A program made the translations under genes and the position numbers. Below, piece after piece: positions 9,161-17,354 of a stretch of DNA of 64,000 nucleotides (positions are counted from its first letter, which is position 1; each line of letters begins with the position of its first letter). The notes under the pieces are model-generated. The model made no database searches and was not told the origin of the DNA. It saw only the letters and a program-made list of their open reading frames with translations. Source of the DNA: Curtobacterium sp. HSID17257 (lineage in GTDB: Bacteria > Actinomycetota > Actinomycetes > Actinomycetales > Microbacteriaceae); NCBI RefSeq assembly GCF_003989515.1, contig NZ_RBLU01000002.1:1-64000 (forward strand), given 5' to 3'.

Positions 9161-9202
9161 GGACGGGAGGCGCGTGGCGGGTCCGCCACGCGCCTCCCGT
9201 CC
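9161..9202. terminator. GC-rich perfect hairpin, terminator-like
   Basis: Arms 9161-9180 (GGACGGGAGGCGCGTGGCGG) and 9183-9202 form a perfect 20-bp inverted repeat with a 2-nt centre, 9 nt past the DUF4190-like stop. It shares its arm core with the hairpins at 41 and 53507. Confidence 0.8.
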
Positions 9203-9275
9203 GTCTGTCCGGTCTCCGACGTCCGCCGCACCGTCGTCGAGACCGTCCCAGCACGGTCCGAGTAGCGTCCGCGCC

Positions 9276-9440
9276 ATGACGTACAGCCAGCCGGACCCCG
9301 CAGAAGAGACCACCCAGGCAGACGCGCCGGAGCAGCCGGACACCGACCGCCCCGAGGTCGAGGAGGACGGCCGCGAGGACGCGGCCCTCGAGATCGACGC
9401 CGACGACGTGCCGACCGGAGACGAGACGCCCGAGCACTGA
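9276..9440 (+). CDS. Small acidic protein of unknown function
   Basis: A 54-aa open frame, very rich in Asp and Glu, with no hydrophobic segment (MTYSQPDPAEETTQ to GDETPEH). A likely leaderless promoter supports it: TAGCGT at 9263-9268 ends 7 nt before the ATG. The composition resembles short disordered acidic proteins common in actinobacteria. Not recognised as any family. Confidence 0.5.
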   Translation: MTYSQPDPAEETTQADAPEQPDTDRPEVEEDGREDAALEIDADDVPTGDETPEH

Positions 9441-10219
9441 CTCCGAGGGGCCGACCGCCCCGCGCCGACTCGTGCGCACTGGTTCTTGTGCGCCGACGAT
9501 CCGGCGTTCGTGACCGACGGCCCACCGGTCGTCCGGGTCGCCCCATGCAGGTCGCACGACATGCCGCTCACGATGTTCGTGAGCGGCATGTCGTGCGACC
9601 GGGACATCTGTACGGCGGCAGGTCGTGCGCCTCCGGGCTCCACGCGACAGCGCCGACGTCGTGGGGCACGTCGGTCGTCGCCACGGGTGGTCCGGCACCG
9701 TCCTCGACCTCGTCCTCGTCGGAGGCTGACCGGTGTGCTGCCTCGCCGCGCCGTGTCTGCGACGATGAGACTCATGAGTGACCTTCGCGACGTGGTCCCG
9801 GTCGCACCGCGGGACCGAGATGCCGCGACCACGAGGTCGTGCGGAGTACGCGGCGATCCGACCGTGCGGATCGGACGACCGCGACGACACGGTTGGGGGA
9901 GTCCGGCTCGCCGGTGCGCTGCTGCAGACGGTCCTGTCCGGTGGGAGCGGCGCGACCGCCGAGCTCGTCCCGGCGCGCGCTCTGACGTGACCGGGAGCAC
10001 TCCTGCGCTGCTCGGGATGCGGCCCGATCGGATCGCGACGCGATCTCGTCGGACTGCTGCTCCGCGACCTGACGACCCGTGCGCGCTGACCGCGTGCCGC
10101 GGCGCCCCCCGTTCGGGTTTCCCCCCAGCAGACGGAGGGCCTGCCTGGTCCCGCGAACGCCCGCGTTCCCCGAAGCTGGGAACAGCGCAGCACACTCCCG
10201 GTTCCCACGAAGAGGTCTC
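9441..10219. other. 779-bp stretch without a confident gene
   Basis: It holds a perfect 24-bp palindrome (listed separately). Open frames of up to 70 codons occur, for example from 9778, but none looks like a recognised protein or shows a convincing ribosome-binding site. The segment from 9775 reads MSDLRDVVPVAPRDRDAAT in one frame, which could be the N-terminal remnant of a decayed gene. The last 30 bp contain the ribosome-binding site of the sensor kinase. Confidence 0.5.
9550..9600. repeat. Perfect 24-bp palindrome with 3-nt loop
   Basis: Arms 9550-9573 and 9577-9600 are exactly complementary around TGT; the arm begins GGTCGCACGACATGCCGCTC. It lies in a gene-poor interval more than 100 bp past the nearest stop, so it is not a simple end-of-gene terminator. 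It resembles a REP-like or excisable hairpin element. Confidence 0.75.
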
Positions 10220-11569
10220 ATGTCCCGAACCACTGTTCTCGTCCCGCAACGCACCGTAGTTCCCCGGTTCCGGTTCGTCTCCGGATTGTTCGCAGCATCG
10301 ACCTGGCGGCAGTTCGCGTTCCATGCCGCGCACCTGCCGATCGCGATCGGGGCGGTGACGTGGTTCGCCCTGGCGGTCGGTGTCGGCGTTCCGTCGGCGG
10401 TCACGTGGTTCGGTCTGATCGTCACGGCGTTCCTCGTCGGGGGTTCCGCGTGGTTCGCTGCGGTCACCCGGCGGATGTCGGCTGCGCTGCTGGGGCAAGA
10501 GGTGGTCGCGCCGACGATGCGTCAGCCTCGCGGAGGCCCGTTGGCACGGGCGACCACGCGACTGACGGACGGCTCGACGTGGAGGGCGTTCGCGTACCTG
10601 GTGGTCGGCTTCGTCGTCACGACGGTGTCCTTCGCCACCTCGGTCTCGGTGCTCGTCTCCGCGGTCGGTGCGCTGTCGCACAGCGTCTGGGGCCGCTTCC
10701 TCCCGGAGCAGACGGGTTCGGACGGGCTGCAGCACCGCGGTGCGCAGTTCCTCGGGGTGTTCGTCGACACCGTCCCGCTCCAGATCGCGTTCGCCGCGTT
10801 CGGCCTGGTCGTGCTCGTCGCGGTCTGGCCCGCCGTCAACCACGGCCTCGGGTCCCTGCAGCGCGCGGTCATCCGTTCGATGCTCGGCGCCGACCTCCGG
10901 CAGCGGCGCCTGGCCGAGGTCACCGCGTCCCGTGACGCAGCCGTGATGGACGCGGACACGACGTTGCGCCGCATCGAGCGAGAGCTGCACGACGGCACGC
11001 AGGCACGTCTGGTCGGCCTGGCGATGACGCTCGGGGACGCCCGTGACCGGCTCCGGAACCGTCAGGACGCCGACGGGTCCGGAGTGGACGCGCTCGTCGC
11101 CCAGGCACACGCCTCGACGAAGGAAGCGCTCGTCGAGTTGCGTGCGCTGGCCCGGGGGATCCATCCGCCGGTCCTCGACGAGGGGCTCGAGGCAGGGCTT
11201 GCGTCGGCGTGCTCCCGCACCCCGTTCCCCGTGACGTTGCACGTGGAGCTGCCCGTCCGACCGTCGCCGGTCGTGGAGGGCATCGCCTACTTCGGAGTGC
11301 TCGAGCTGCTCACGAACGTGTCGAAGCACGCTGGCGCCACCGCGGCCACGGTCGACGTGGCATCGGAGGGACCCGAGCTCGTCGTCACCGTCGTCGACGA
11401 CGGAGTGGGAGGCGCTCACGTCTCGTTGCCGCGGCCGGACGGGCAGGGGACCGGTCTCGTCGGACTGCTCGAACGCCTCCGAGCGGTCGACGGCACGCTC
11501 GAGGTCGAGAGTCCGGCCGGCGGCCCCACCACGGTCCGGCTCGCGATGCCCTCCGGCAGGTCCGCATGA
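10220..11569 (+). CDS. Two-component sensor histidine kinase (HisKA_3 / NarL partner type)
   Basis: A 449-aa membrane kinase. The first 240 residues contain about four hydrophobic segments with no large extracellular domain. The dimerisation/phosphoacceptor motif RELHDGTQARL (His about 258) is typical of the NarX/DesK class. A HATPase domain follows, with N in LLTNVSKHAGA and G-boxes DDGVGG and GQGTGLVGL. The ATG at 10220 has GAAGAGG 5 nt upstream. Its stop overlaps the response regulator start (ATGA), so the two form one unit. The signal is unknown. Confidence 0.92.
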   Translation: MSRTTVLVPQRTVVPRFRFVSGLFAASTWRQFAFHAAHLPIAIGAVTWFALAVGVGVPSAVTWFGLIVTAFLVGGSAWFAAVTRRMSAALLGQEVVAPTMRQPRGGPLARATTRLTDGSTWRAFAYLVVGFVVTTVSFATSVSVLVSAVGALSHSVWGRFLPEQTGSDGLQHRGAQFLGVFVDTVPLQIAFAAFGLVVLVAVWPAVNHGLGSLQRAVIRSMLGADLRQRRLAEVTASRDAAVMDADTTLRRIERELHDGTQARLVGLAMTLGDARDRLRNRQDADGSGVDALVAQAHASTKEALVELRALARGIHPPVLDEGLEAGLASACSRTPFPVTLHVELPVRPSPVVEGIAYFGVLELLTNVSKHAGATAATVDVASEGPELVVTVVDDGVGGAHVSLPRPDGQGTGLVGLLERLRAVDGTLEVESPAGGPTTVRLAMPSGRSA

Positions 11570-12213
11570 GGATCGTGATCGCCGACGACAACACGATCGT
11601 CCGCGAGGGACTGGCGTCGTTGTTGCAGGGACGCGGTCACGAGATCGTCGCGGCGGTCGGTGACGGTGCGGCCGTCCTCCCCGCGCTCACGTCCGAGCAC
11701 GTCGACGTCGTCGTGATGGACATCCGGATGCCGCCGACCCACACCGATGAAGGTGTCCGGGCCGCAGTCGCTCTCAAGGCAGCGCGGCCGGAGGTCGGCG
11801 TGCTGCTGTTCTCGCAGTACGCCGAGGTCCGGTGGGCGCGGACCCTGCTCGACGTCGCGACCGTCGGCGTCGGCTACCTCCTGAAGGACCGGGTCGCCGA
11901 GGTCGCCACCTTCATCGAGTCGTTGCAGCAGGTCGCGGCCGGCAAGGTCGTGCTCGATCCCGAGGTCGCCGCCGCGCTGGTGCAGGCACCGCGGCCGCTC
12001 CGGGACCGGCTCGACCGGCTCACCGCGCGCGAGACCGACGTCCTGCGACTCATGGCCGAGGGGCGGTCGAACGCTGCGATCGCGGAGACGTTGTTCCTGT
12101 CGGGCGGGACGGTCGAGAAGCACGTGACGGCCGTCTTCGCGAAGCTCGGGCTCGAGGCGACGACCGCGGACCACCGGCGGGTGCTGGCCGTCCTGCGGTT
12201 CCTCTCCGCGTAG
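11566..12213 (+). CDS. NarL/FixJ-family response regulator
   Basis: A 215-aa two-domain regulator. The receiver domain (1-125) has the acidic pocket IADDN, phosphoacceptor Asp in VVVMDIRMP (about 52), and the conserved Lys in YLLKDR. A LuxR-type helix-turn-helix (about 150-212) contains LTARETDVLRLMAEGRSN and GTVEKHVTAVFAKLG. It is the cognate partner of the kinase immediately upstream. An extra THTDE insertion after DIRMPP is common in this actinobacterial subgroup. Confidence 0.94.
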   Translation: MRIVIADDNTIVREGLASLLQGRGHEIVAAVGDGAAVLPALTSEHVDVVVMDIRMPPTHTDEGVRAAVALKAARPEVGVLLFSQYAEVRWARTLLDVATVGVGYLLKDRVAEVATFIESLQQVAAGKVVLDPEVAAALVQAPRPLRDRLDRLTARETDVLRLMAEGRSNAAIAETLFLSGGTVEKHVTAVFAKLGLEATTADHRRVLAVLRFLSA

Positions 12214-12233
12214 ATCCGCCACCGGGCGTCGAG

Positions 12234-13439
12234 CTACTCAGCCGGGCCCTGGCACGGTGCGCTCTCCGTGCTGCTCTTCGCGCGCAGGGCGACGACCAGG
12301 GTGAGTGGGACGAGAACGCCAGCGCACACGAGCACCGCCGCTTGACCGACGTGGGCGAGGAGCATGCTCGCGAGGGCGAAGCCGGCGTTCTGCGCGGCGA
12401 AGGCCCAGGAGAGGTAGCCGGCGCGCTGTTCCGACGGGAGGCCGATGTCGATGCGGTGCGAGCGCAGACCGAGCAGAGCCGCGACGGGAACGCCGCTGAG
12501 GAGCAGCCCGAGGACAGCCCACGGGAGCGAAGCGGCCGACGAGACGAGCATGCATCCGACGCACATCGAGGCGGCGCCGACGAGCGCCCACCGATCCTCG
12601 CTTGCACCTGGAGGTCGGGAGGCATCCGCCCACCCGCCGAGCACGCTGGTGACCGAGAGCACGAAGAAGATCACCCACGCGACGCTCACGTCGAAGCCGT
12701 GGACGGCCACGAGGGCCGGCGCTCCGACCTCCATGGCCCCGAAGTAGAGGCCGATGGATGCGCTGAACACGATCCACGACACACCGTGAGCATCCCACCG
12801 GAGTCGTCCCCGGTCCGCGCTCCTGCGGCCTCGCTCCGAGGAGGTGACCGCGAAGCTGTCGTTCGACAGCAGGGAGACGGCGACAGCCGCGGACAGACCC
12901 ACCACGGCCACCGTCGCGACCGGCGCCGTCGGATGGAGGAGCGATGCGAGCGCCGCCAGCAACGGCGCGAGGAAGACGAGGAGGTCGAGGAAGGTCACGT
13001 CCACCGTGGACGCGGCCCGTGCAGCGTCCGCGGGCACGGTCCCGGACATCAACACGCGCACGGCACCCGCATTACCTGCGATCACCGCCCCGGCGGCCGC
13101 TGCGAGCAGCGGGGCCACCCAGGAAGGACCCTGGTACGTCCAGCACGCCGTGATCCCGATCCAGAGGACCGCGTGGGCGAGCATCTGCCACCGGAGCACC
13201 TGACGCAGCGGCAGCGACCCGACCAGCTGCGCCATGATCGGCGTCGCCGCGACCGTGCCCACCACGTACCACGCCGCCAGCGCCGCACCCGTCGCCAAGG
13301 TCCCCGTCACGAGGATGCTCGTCGTGGTCAGGGCCACCGCGGCCATGAGGACAGGTGCGCGCATCAGCGATGCGACGGCGGAGTACCTCCAGAAGGCTGG
13401 CGACCGGAGGACCGCGAGGAGCGGGGAGGTGCGCGTCAT
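12234..13439 (-). CDS. MFS transporter
   Basis: A 401-aa permease with about 12 hydrophobic segments and no soluble domain; the first cytoplasmic loop is basic. It most resembles drug/metabolite efflux MFS proteins, but no substrate can be read from the sequence. The ATG at 13439 is probably leaderless (TACATT 6 nt upstream on this strand). It is divergent from a CGNR zinc-finger regulator with a palindrome between the starts, which suggests local control. Its end lies 20 nt from the convergent response regulator, with no hairpin seen. Confidence 0.85.
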   Translation of the reverse strand: MTRTSPLLAVLRSPAFWRYSAVASLMRAPVLMAAVALTTTSILVTGTLATGAALAAWYVVGTVAATPIMAQLVGSLPLRQVLRWQMLAHAVLWIGITACWTYQGPSWVAPLLAAAAGAVIAGNAGAVRVLMSGTVPADAARAASTVDVTFLDLLVFLAPLLAALASLLHPTAPVATVAVVGLSAAVAVSLLSNDSFAVTSSERGRRSADRGRLRWDAHGVSWIVFSASIGLYFGAMEVGAPALVAVHGFDVSVAWVIFFVLSVTSVLGGWADASRPPGASEDRWALVGAASMCVGCMLVSSAASLPWAVLGLLLSGVPVAALLGLRSHRIDIGLPSEQRAGYLSWAFAAQNAGFALASMLLAHVGQAAVLVCAGVLVPLTLVVALRAKSSTESAPCQGPAE

Positions 13440-13451
13440 GCCCCGAATGTA

Positions 13452-13466
13452 ACGGGTTCTACCCGT
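13452..13466. promoter_or_regulatory. Candidate operator between MFS and CGNR genes
   Basis: ACGGGT-TCT-ACCCGT is a perfect 6-bp-arm palindrome in the 55-bp divergent region. It is flanked by a second inverted pair, GTAACGG and CCGTTAC. It overlaps the expected promoter zones of both genes. The CGNR protein is the obvious candidate binder (inference). Confidence 0.5.
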
Positions 13467-13494
13467 AGCGTCCGTTACCTGCGATGATGGTCGC

Positions 13495-14025
13495 ATGGAG
13501 ATGCACCCCATCGATCGCGAGGAACTCCGCCGTGCCGTCGCCCTGGTGGCGACGCGGGAGATCGGGCCGTGGCCGGAGGAGCTGCTGACGATGGCGGATG
13601 TCGAACGGATCTTCCCCGGCAGCCGCACGCGGCAGCACACGAGCGACGCTGGCCCGGCGGCTCTCCAGGGGATCCGGGCACTCCGCGACACGCTCGCTGC
13701 CGTGCTCCTCGACCCACACGCGCCGGACGCGGCTGCTCGTCTCGACGGCCTCGTGGCCGAGTACGCCATCACCCCCCGCGTCCCCGCCCTCGGTGAACCG
13801 GTCACGTACCGCAGCTCGAGGACAGGTGTCGTCGGTCGCGTCGCCGGACGCGTCATCGGCGCGAGCATCGCTGCGTACTCCACGGGCGAGGTCCGGTACC
13901 TCCACGAGTGCGGGGCAGACGGCTGCATCACCCCGTTCCTCGACACCTCGCCGCGCCACAACCGCGCCTACTGCTCCGACCGGTGCTCGACGAAGATGCG
14001 CGTACGACGTCATCGTCAGGCCTAA
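13495..14025 (+). CDS. CGNR-type zinc-finger transcriptional regulator (ABATE-like)
   Basis: A 176-aa protein with a helical stress-sensor-like N-terminal region and a C-terminal CGNR-like zinc finger: CGADGC, then FLDTSPRHNRAYCSDRCSTK. The Cys pairs and the trailing basic RVRRHRQ match the fold, although the eponymous CGN reads CST. Such proteins are predicted DNA-binding regulators. It is divergent from the MFS gene and shares a palindromic intergenic region with it. The ATG at 13495 has no Shine-Dalgarno; a leaderless transcript is likely. Confidence 0.82.
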   Translation: MEMHPIDREELRRAVALVATREIGPWPEELLTMADVERIFPGSRTRQHTSDAGPAALQGIRALRDTLAAVLLDPHAPDAAARLDGLVAEYAITPRVPALGEPVTYRSSRTGVVGRVAGRVIGASIAAYSTGEVRYLHECGADGCITPFLDTSPRHNRAYCSDRCSTKMRVRRHRQA

Positions 14026-14402
14026 CCGGCGTCCACTTCGTCCTCTCCGAGGATCGGATGACGGAGCCGGAAGTGCGATCCACGGCTGCGATGCGGTGCA
14101 TCGACTCGCGCGGCATGGACGCCCGTGATGTCACCAGCCGGAGGCAGGACCACGAGCCGATAATGCATATTATGTCAACTCAACCCGGTATTATCCAACC
14201 AGACGCAAGATCCTGGCCTCGAGCCACTCCGACCACTGGCCCGAGCCACCTTTGCTCGTCTACGGGCATATTTGGGGCGCTCGCTCCCTGCGGGCGGGCC
14301 ACGCGACTCGTCGCGCGAAGTCTAGACGCGCCGATCCGAACCCACTGCTTGCGCGCATCCTTCAGCTGATGCATGATTCTCGCGTCTAGTGAAAGGATCG
14401 GA
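14026..14402. other. Left edge of accessory region, no gene seen
   Basis: A 377-bp interval with a marked AT-rich patch at 14160-14200 (TAATGCATATTATG) inside GC-rich chromosome. It lies between the last core-like gene and the integrase, so it is a natural place for an attachment site. I found no tRNA and no clear direct repeat with the right side. The last 15 bp include the GAAAGGA ribosome-binding site of the integrase. Confidence 0.5.
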
Positions 14403-15509
14403 ATGACTGTTGACGACCGGGGCCTGTTCGTCGTAGACCCTCACCGACTCCCCCTTCTCCGCCCTGATGCGCAGACGTTCGAGGAGATGCTGCATGGTTT
14501 CCGAAATCAGCAGCTTGCCCGGAGCCTCGCCCTCAAGACGGTTGAGCAGCGCGAACGGTTGGTGCGGATCTTCGTCGATCACGCTGGCACGTACCCGTGG
14601 GACTGGACGCTGCAGTCAGTCGATGAGTTCTTCGCCGATCGTCGATCGGTTCACCACAACCTCCACACCACAATCCGTAGCTACCAAAACGCGCTGAAGC
14701 TCTTCTGCGACTACGTTTGCGACCCTGGCTATGGGTGGGTCGAACGCTGCCTTGAGCTCTTCGGGACTCATCCCGTACGAGTGATCAACGACTGGAACAC
14801 CGCGCGCCATGTGCAGGACGTCGAGCACGGTGGAGGTAGGCGCGCGTTCACTCGAGGCGAGCTCCAATCCCTCTTCGACGTGGCGGATGACGACGCCGAC
14901 CGAATCGCGCGTCTTGGGCGCAAGGGGTGGATGACGGCCTTCCGTGACGCCACCGTGCTGAAGACTGCCTATATGTTCGGACTCCGCATCAACGAGGTCC
15001 GCCACCTGCAGACCGTCGATTTCACCAGGAACCCCTACGCGCCGGAGTTCGGCAAATACGGGCACCTCAACGTGCGCTTTGGCAAAGCCATGAAGGGCAG
15101 CGGTTACAAGCAACGAAACGTGCTCGCGGTCCTGCCTTGGGGGTCTGAGATTCTCTCCGAATGGGTAGAGCGAAGTGCTCGGTTCCGCGGCGAGTCGCTC
15201 GACCTCTTCCCCACTGAGCGATCAACGCTTGTCTCGGAGGCGACGCTGCAGTCCAAGTTCCGCCGGGTCCGCGCCGAGATTGGACTTGGCGAGGAAGTCA
15301 CGTTCCACTCCCTGCGACGCTCATACATCACACATTTGATCGAAGACGGTTTCGATGCGCTGTTCGTGCAGCAGCAGGTCGGACACGAATACGCTTCGAC
15401 CACGGCGATCTACACCGGCGTCTCGAGCGACTACCGAACGTCCACGTTGCGGGCTGTGCTGGACGGCATGATGGGAGATGCCCTTCAAACGACGACGGGA
15501 AGCTCATGA
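14403..15509 (+). CDS. Tyrosine recombinase/integrase
   Basis: A 368-aa phage-type integrase. An N-terminal SAM-like DNA-binding region (about 35-120) precedes the catalytic domain: first Arg in FGLRINEVRHL, HxxR in FHSLRRSY, second His in QQVGHEYAS and nucleophile Tyr in AIYTGVS. All catalytic residues are present, so it should be active. The ATG at 14403 is preferred over an in-frame start 30 nt upstream because GAAAGGA lies 8 nt before it. Its stop overlaps the next gene (ATGA). It heads a three-gene module and probably drives integration of the accessory region. Confidence 0.92.
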   Translation: MTVDDRGLFVVDPHRLPLLRPDAQTFEEMLHGFRNQQLARSLALKTVEQRERLVRIFVDHAGTYPWDWTLQSVDEFFADRRSVHHNLHTTIRSYQNALKLFCDYVCDPGYGWVERCLELFGTHPVRVINDWNTARHVQDVEHGGGRRAFTRGELQSLFDVADDDADRIARLGRKGWMTAFRDATVLKTAYMFGLRINEVRHLQTVDFTRNPYAPEFGKYGHLNVRFGKAMKGSGYKQRNVLAVLPWGSEILSEWVERSARFRGESLDLFPTERSTLVSEATLQSKFRRVRAEIGLGEEVTFHSLRRSYITHLIEDGFDALFVQQQVGHEYASTTAIYTGVSSDYRTSTLRAVLDGMMGDALQTTTGSS

Positions 15510-15838
15510 GACGCGATACCGATTACACCTGGCACCTTGCCGAGCTGATGGCACGCAACGGCATGCACAACTCCACGGACCTCGCGCCCCATCTCGTTGA
15601 ACGGGGCATCAACCTGTCCGCAGCCCAGATCTGGCGCCTGGTTAAGCAGCGCCCCGAGCGCATCTCCCTGCCTGTCCTCGCCGCAATCTGCGACGTGTTC
15701 AAGTGCACGCCCGCGGACCTGATAACCGTCACCGCGGTGGATGCGGCGCTGACGAAGGCCGTCAACGCGGCGCCGCGGTACGACGCACCCGACGCGAAGG
15801 CCCGACCGCGGCGGGCGCGGGTGACCCGAGATGACTGA
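15506..15838 (+). CDS. Small Cro/CI-type helix-turn-helix protein
   Basis: A 110-aa protein with an XRE-like HTH across residues 10-75 (LSAAQIWRLVKQRPERISLPV, then ICDVFKCTPADLI) and an Ala/Arg-rich basic tail. It starts inside the integrase stop and its own end overlaps the next gene by 8 nt, so the three genes are tightly coupled. It probably regulates the module or acts as a directionality factor (inference). Confidence 0.85.
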   Translation: MRRDTDYTWHLAELMARNGMHNSTDLAPHLVERGINLSAAQIWRLVKQRPERISLPVLAAICDVFKCTPADLITVTAVDAALTKAVNAAPRYDAPDAKARPRRARVTRDD

Positions 15839-17342
15839 ACCCCCTGCTCCTCGTCGAGGTCGTGGAAGACCTCGAGCGGCGGGCGCCGTCGACTGCCCTC
15901 GATGCCACGAGATGGTGCCGCGGGTGAAGTACTCGTTTCCCGAAGGGCGGATCTGTGGCCGCTGCTTCGACGAGGCGATACATACGTCCGGACGCTGCGC
16001 CAGGTGCGGCATCGCCCGGCTTCTCCCCGGGCGAGACAGTCGAGGCGCAGCAATCTGCGGTGACTGCGCAGGGATTCGCATGTCGTTCCGATGTGGCACG
16101 TGCGGCGAGGAAGGGGCCCTGAAGCGAGCCGGGCAGTGCGAGAGGTGCGTGAACCGAGTCGATCTGAGCGAATACCTCCGGCTCGACCGTCCCGCGGCAG
16201 ACCCGGCCCTAGACCGTCTTCGCGACCGGCTTTTGAGTGCGGACCGGCAGGCAAGTATTTACCAATGGCTTCGGTTGAAGCGGCCCCGGGATTTGTTGCA
16301 CGCGCTCGGATCGGGAGAATTGCCCCTAACGCACGAATCGTTCGATGCGCTCCCTCAAGACGCTGCCGTCCGGCACATGCGCGCTCTTCTGGTCGACGTG
16401 GACGCACTCCCCCGGCGTGACGAACCCCTTGCGCAGTTCGAGATGTGGATCACGTCGAAGATCGCGTCCATTGACGACAAGACAGCACGGGATGCCGTGG
16501 ACCGGTTCGCTCGATGGCACCACTTGAAACGGCTGCGCGCAGGGACGGAACGATGGGATAGCCAGCGAAGCGTGCATAACGCGAAGCAGGAGATCACGGT
16601 CGCAGTCGACTTCGTCGGGTGGATTTCTAGCCGGGGCATGCCCCTGGCTCAGTGCAGTCAGGCCGATGTCGACGAGTGGCTCGTTACCGGGGCCACGACA
16701 CGCTACACCGTTCGCCAGTTCCTGCTGTTCGCCTCACGCGCTCAAGACACGGTCCCTCTCGACGTCCCCCGCCGGCCTGCTCGGAGCACGCGCCGGATTA
16801 GTCAGGAAGAGCGCCTTGCCGCCATCGGCTCGTTCCTGCAAGATGAAACGGTCACCCCGGCCGATCGCGTGGCGATGTTACTTCTGCTCGTCTTCGCGCA
16901 ACCCGTCGCGCGGATCGTCGAGTTCCCTCTAACAGTCATCCGAGAACTGGACGACTCGAGACTAGTTCTCGAGGTCGTCTCCGATCAGGTCCCCATCCCC
17001 GAACCGTTTGCAAGCCTTGTCCGCGATCACCTCGCGGCGCGATCACGAGATCGGACGGGGAACGTGGCTCGGAATCCGTTCCTGTTTCCCGGAACCCGTG
17101 CCGGCTCGCATGTGACGCAGAACCACCTCCGCACTGTCATCGCCGGCCTTGGCGTGAATGTTCTCGCGGCAAAGAACGGCGCTCTGGACGAGCTCGTCGC
17201 GGCGATGCCTGCTCCTATGGTCGCCGATGCGCTGGGGTTCAGTTACACCGCCCTTGGGCAGCACGAGCGCTACCGTGGCTCACAGTACGAACGGTACGTC
17301 TCCGCGCGACAGGGCCTAGAGGCGCGGCGCCCGCGTCGGTGA
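15831..17342 (+). CDS. Zinc-ribbon protein with degenerate integrase-like C-terminus
   Basis: A 503-aa protein. Residues 20-110 contain four CxxC pairs (CPRC, CGRC, CARC, CGDC) and then CGTC and CERC, forming several zinc ribbons. The middle is helical. The C-terminal 190 residues follow a tyrosine-recombinase outline (RIVEFPLTVI, a basic HLRTVIAGLG segment, LGFSYTALGQHERY) but lack a clear HxxR and GH pair, so catalysis is doubtful. The conserved coupling to an integrase and an HTH protein suggests an accessory factor in site-specific recombination. That role is an inference. Confidence 0.72.
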   Translation: MTEPPAPRRGRGRPRAAGAVDCPRCHEMVPRVKYSFPEGRICGRCFDEAIHTSGRCARCGIARLLPGRDSRGAAICGDCAGIRMSFRCGTCGEEGALKRAGQCERCVNRVDLSEYLRLDRPAADPALDRLRDRLLSADRQASIYQWLRLKRPRDLLHALGSGELPLTHESFDALPQDAAVRHMRALLVDVDALPRRDEPLAQFEMWITSKIASIDDKTARDAVDRFARWHHLKRLRAGTERWDSQRSVHNAKQEITVAVDFVGWISSRGMPLAQCSQADVDEWLVTGATTRYTVRQFLLFASRAQDTVPLDVPRRPARSTRRISQEERLAAIGSFLQDETVTPADRVAMLLLLVFAQPVARIVEFPLTVIRELDDSRLVLEVVSDQVPIPEPFASLVRDHLAARSRDRTGNVARNPFLFPGTRAGSHVTQNHLRTVIAGLGVNVLAAKNGALDELVAAMPAPMVADALGFSYTALGQHERYRGSQYERYVSARQGLEARRPRR

Positions 17343-17354
17343 ACGGCGCCGAAG

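Noticed and set aside
9778-9990. 70-codon plus-strand frame
   Set aside because: No recognisable family, no ribosome-binding site, mixed composition; kept only as part of the gene-free interval.
14026-14402. tRNA or attachment site beside the integrase
   Set aside because: No cloverleaf, no TTCGA-type T-loop and no repeat matching the right edge could be found by eye.
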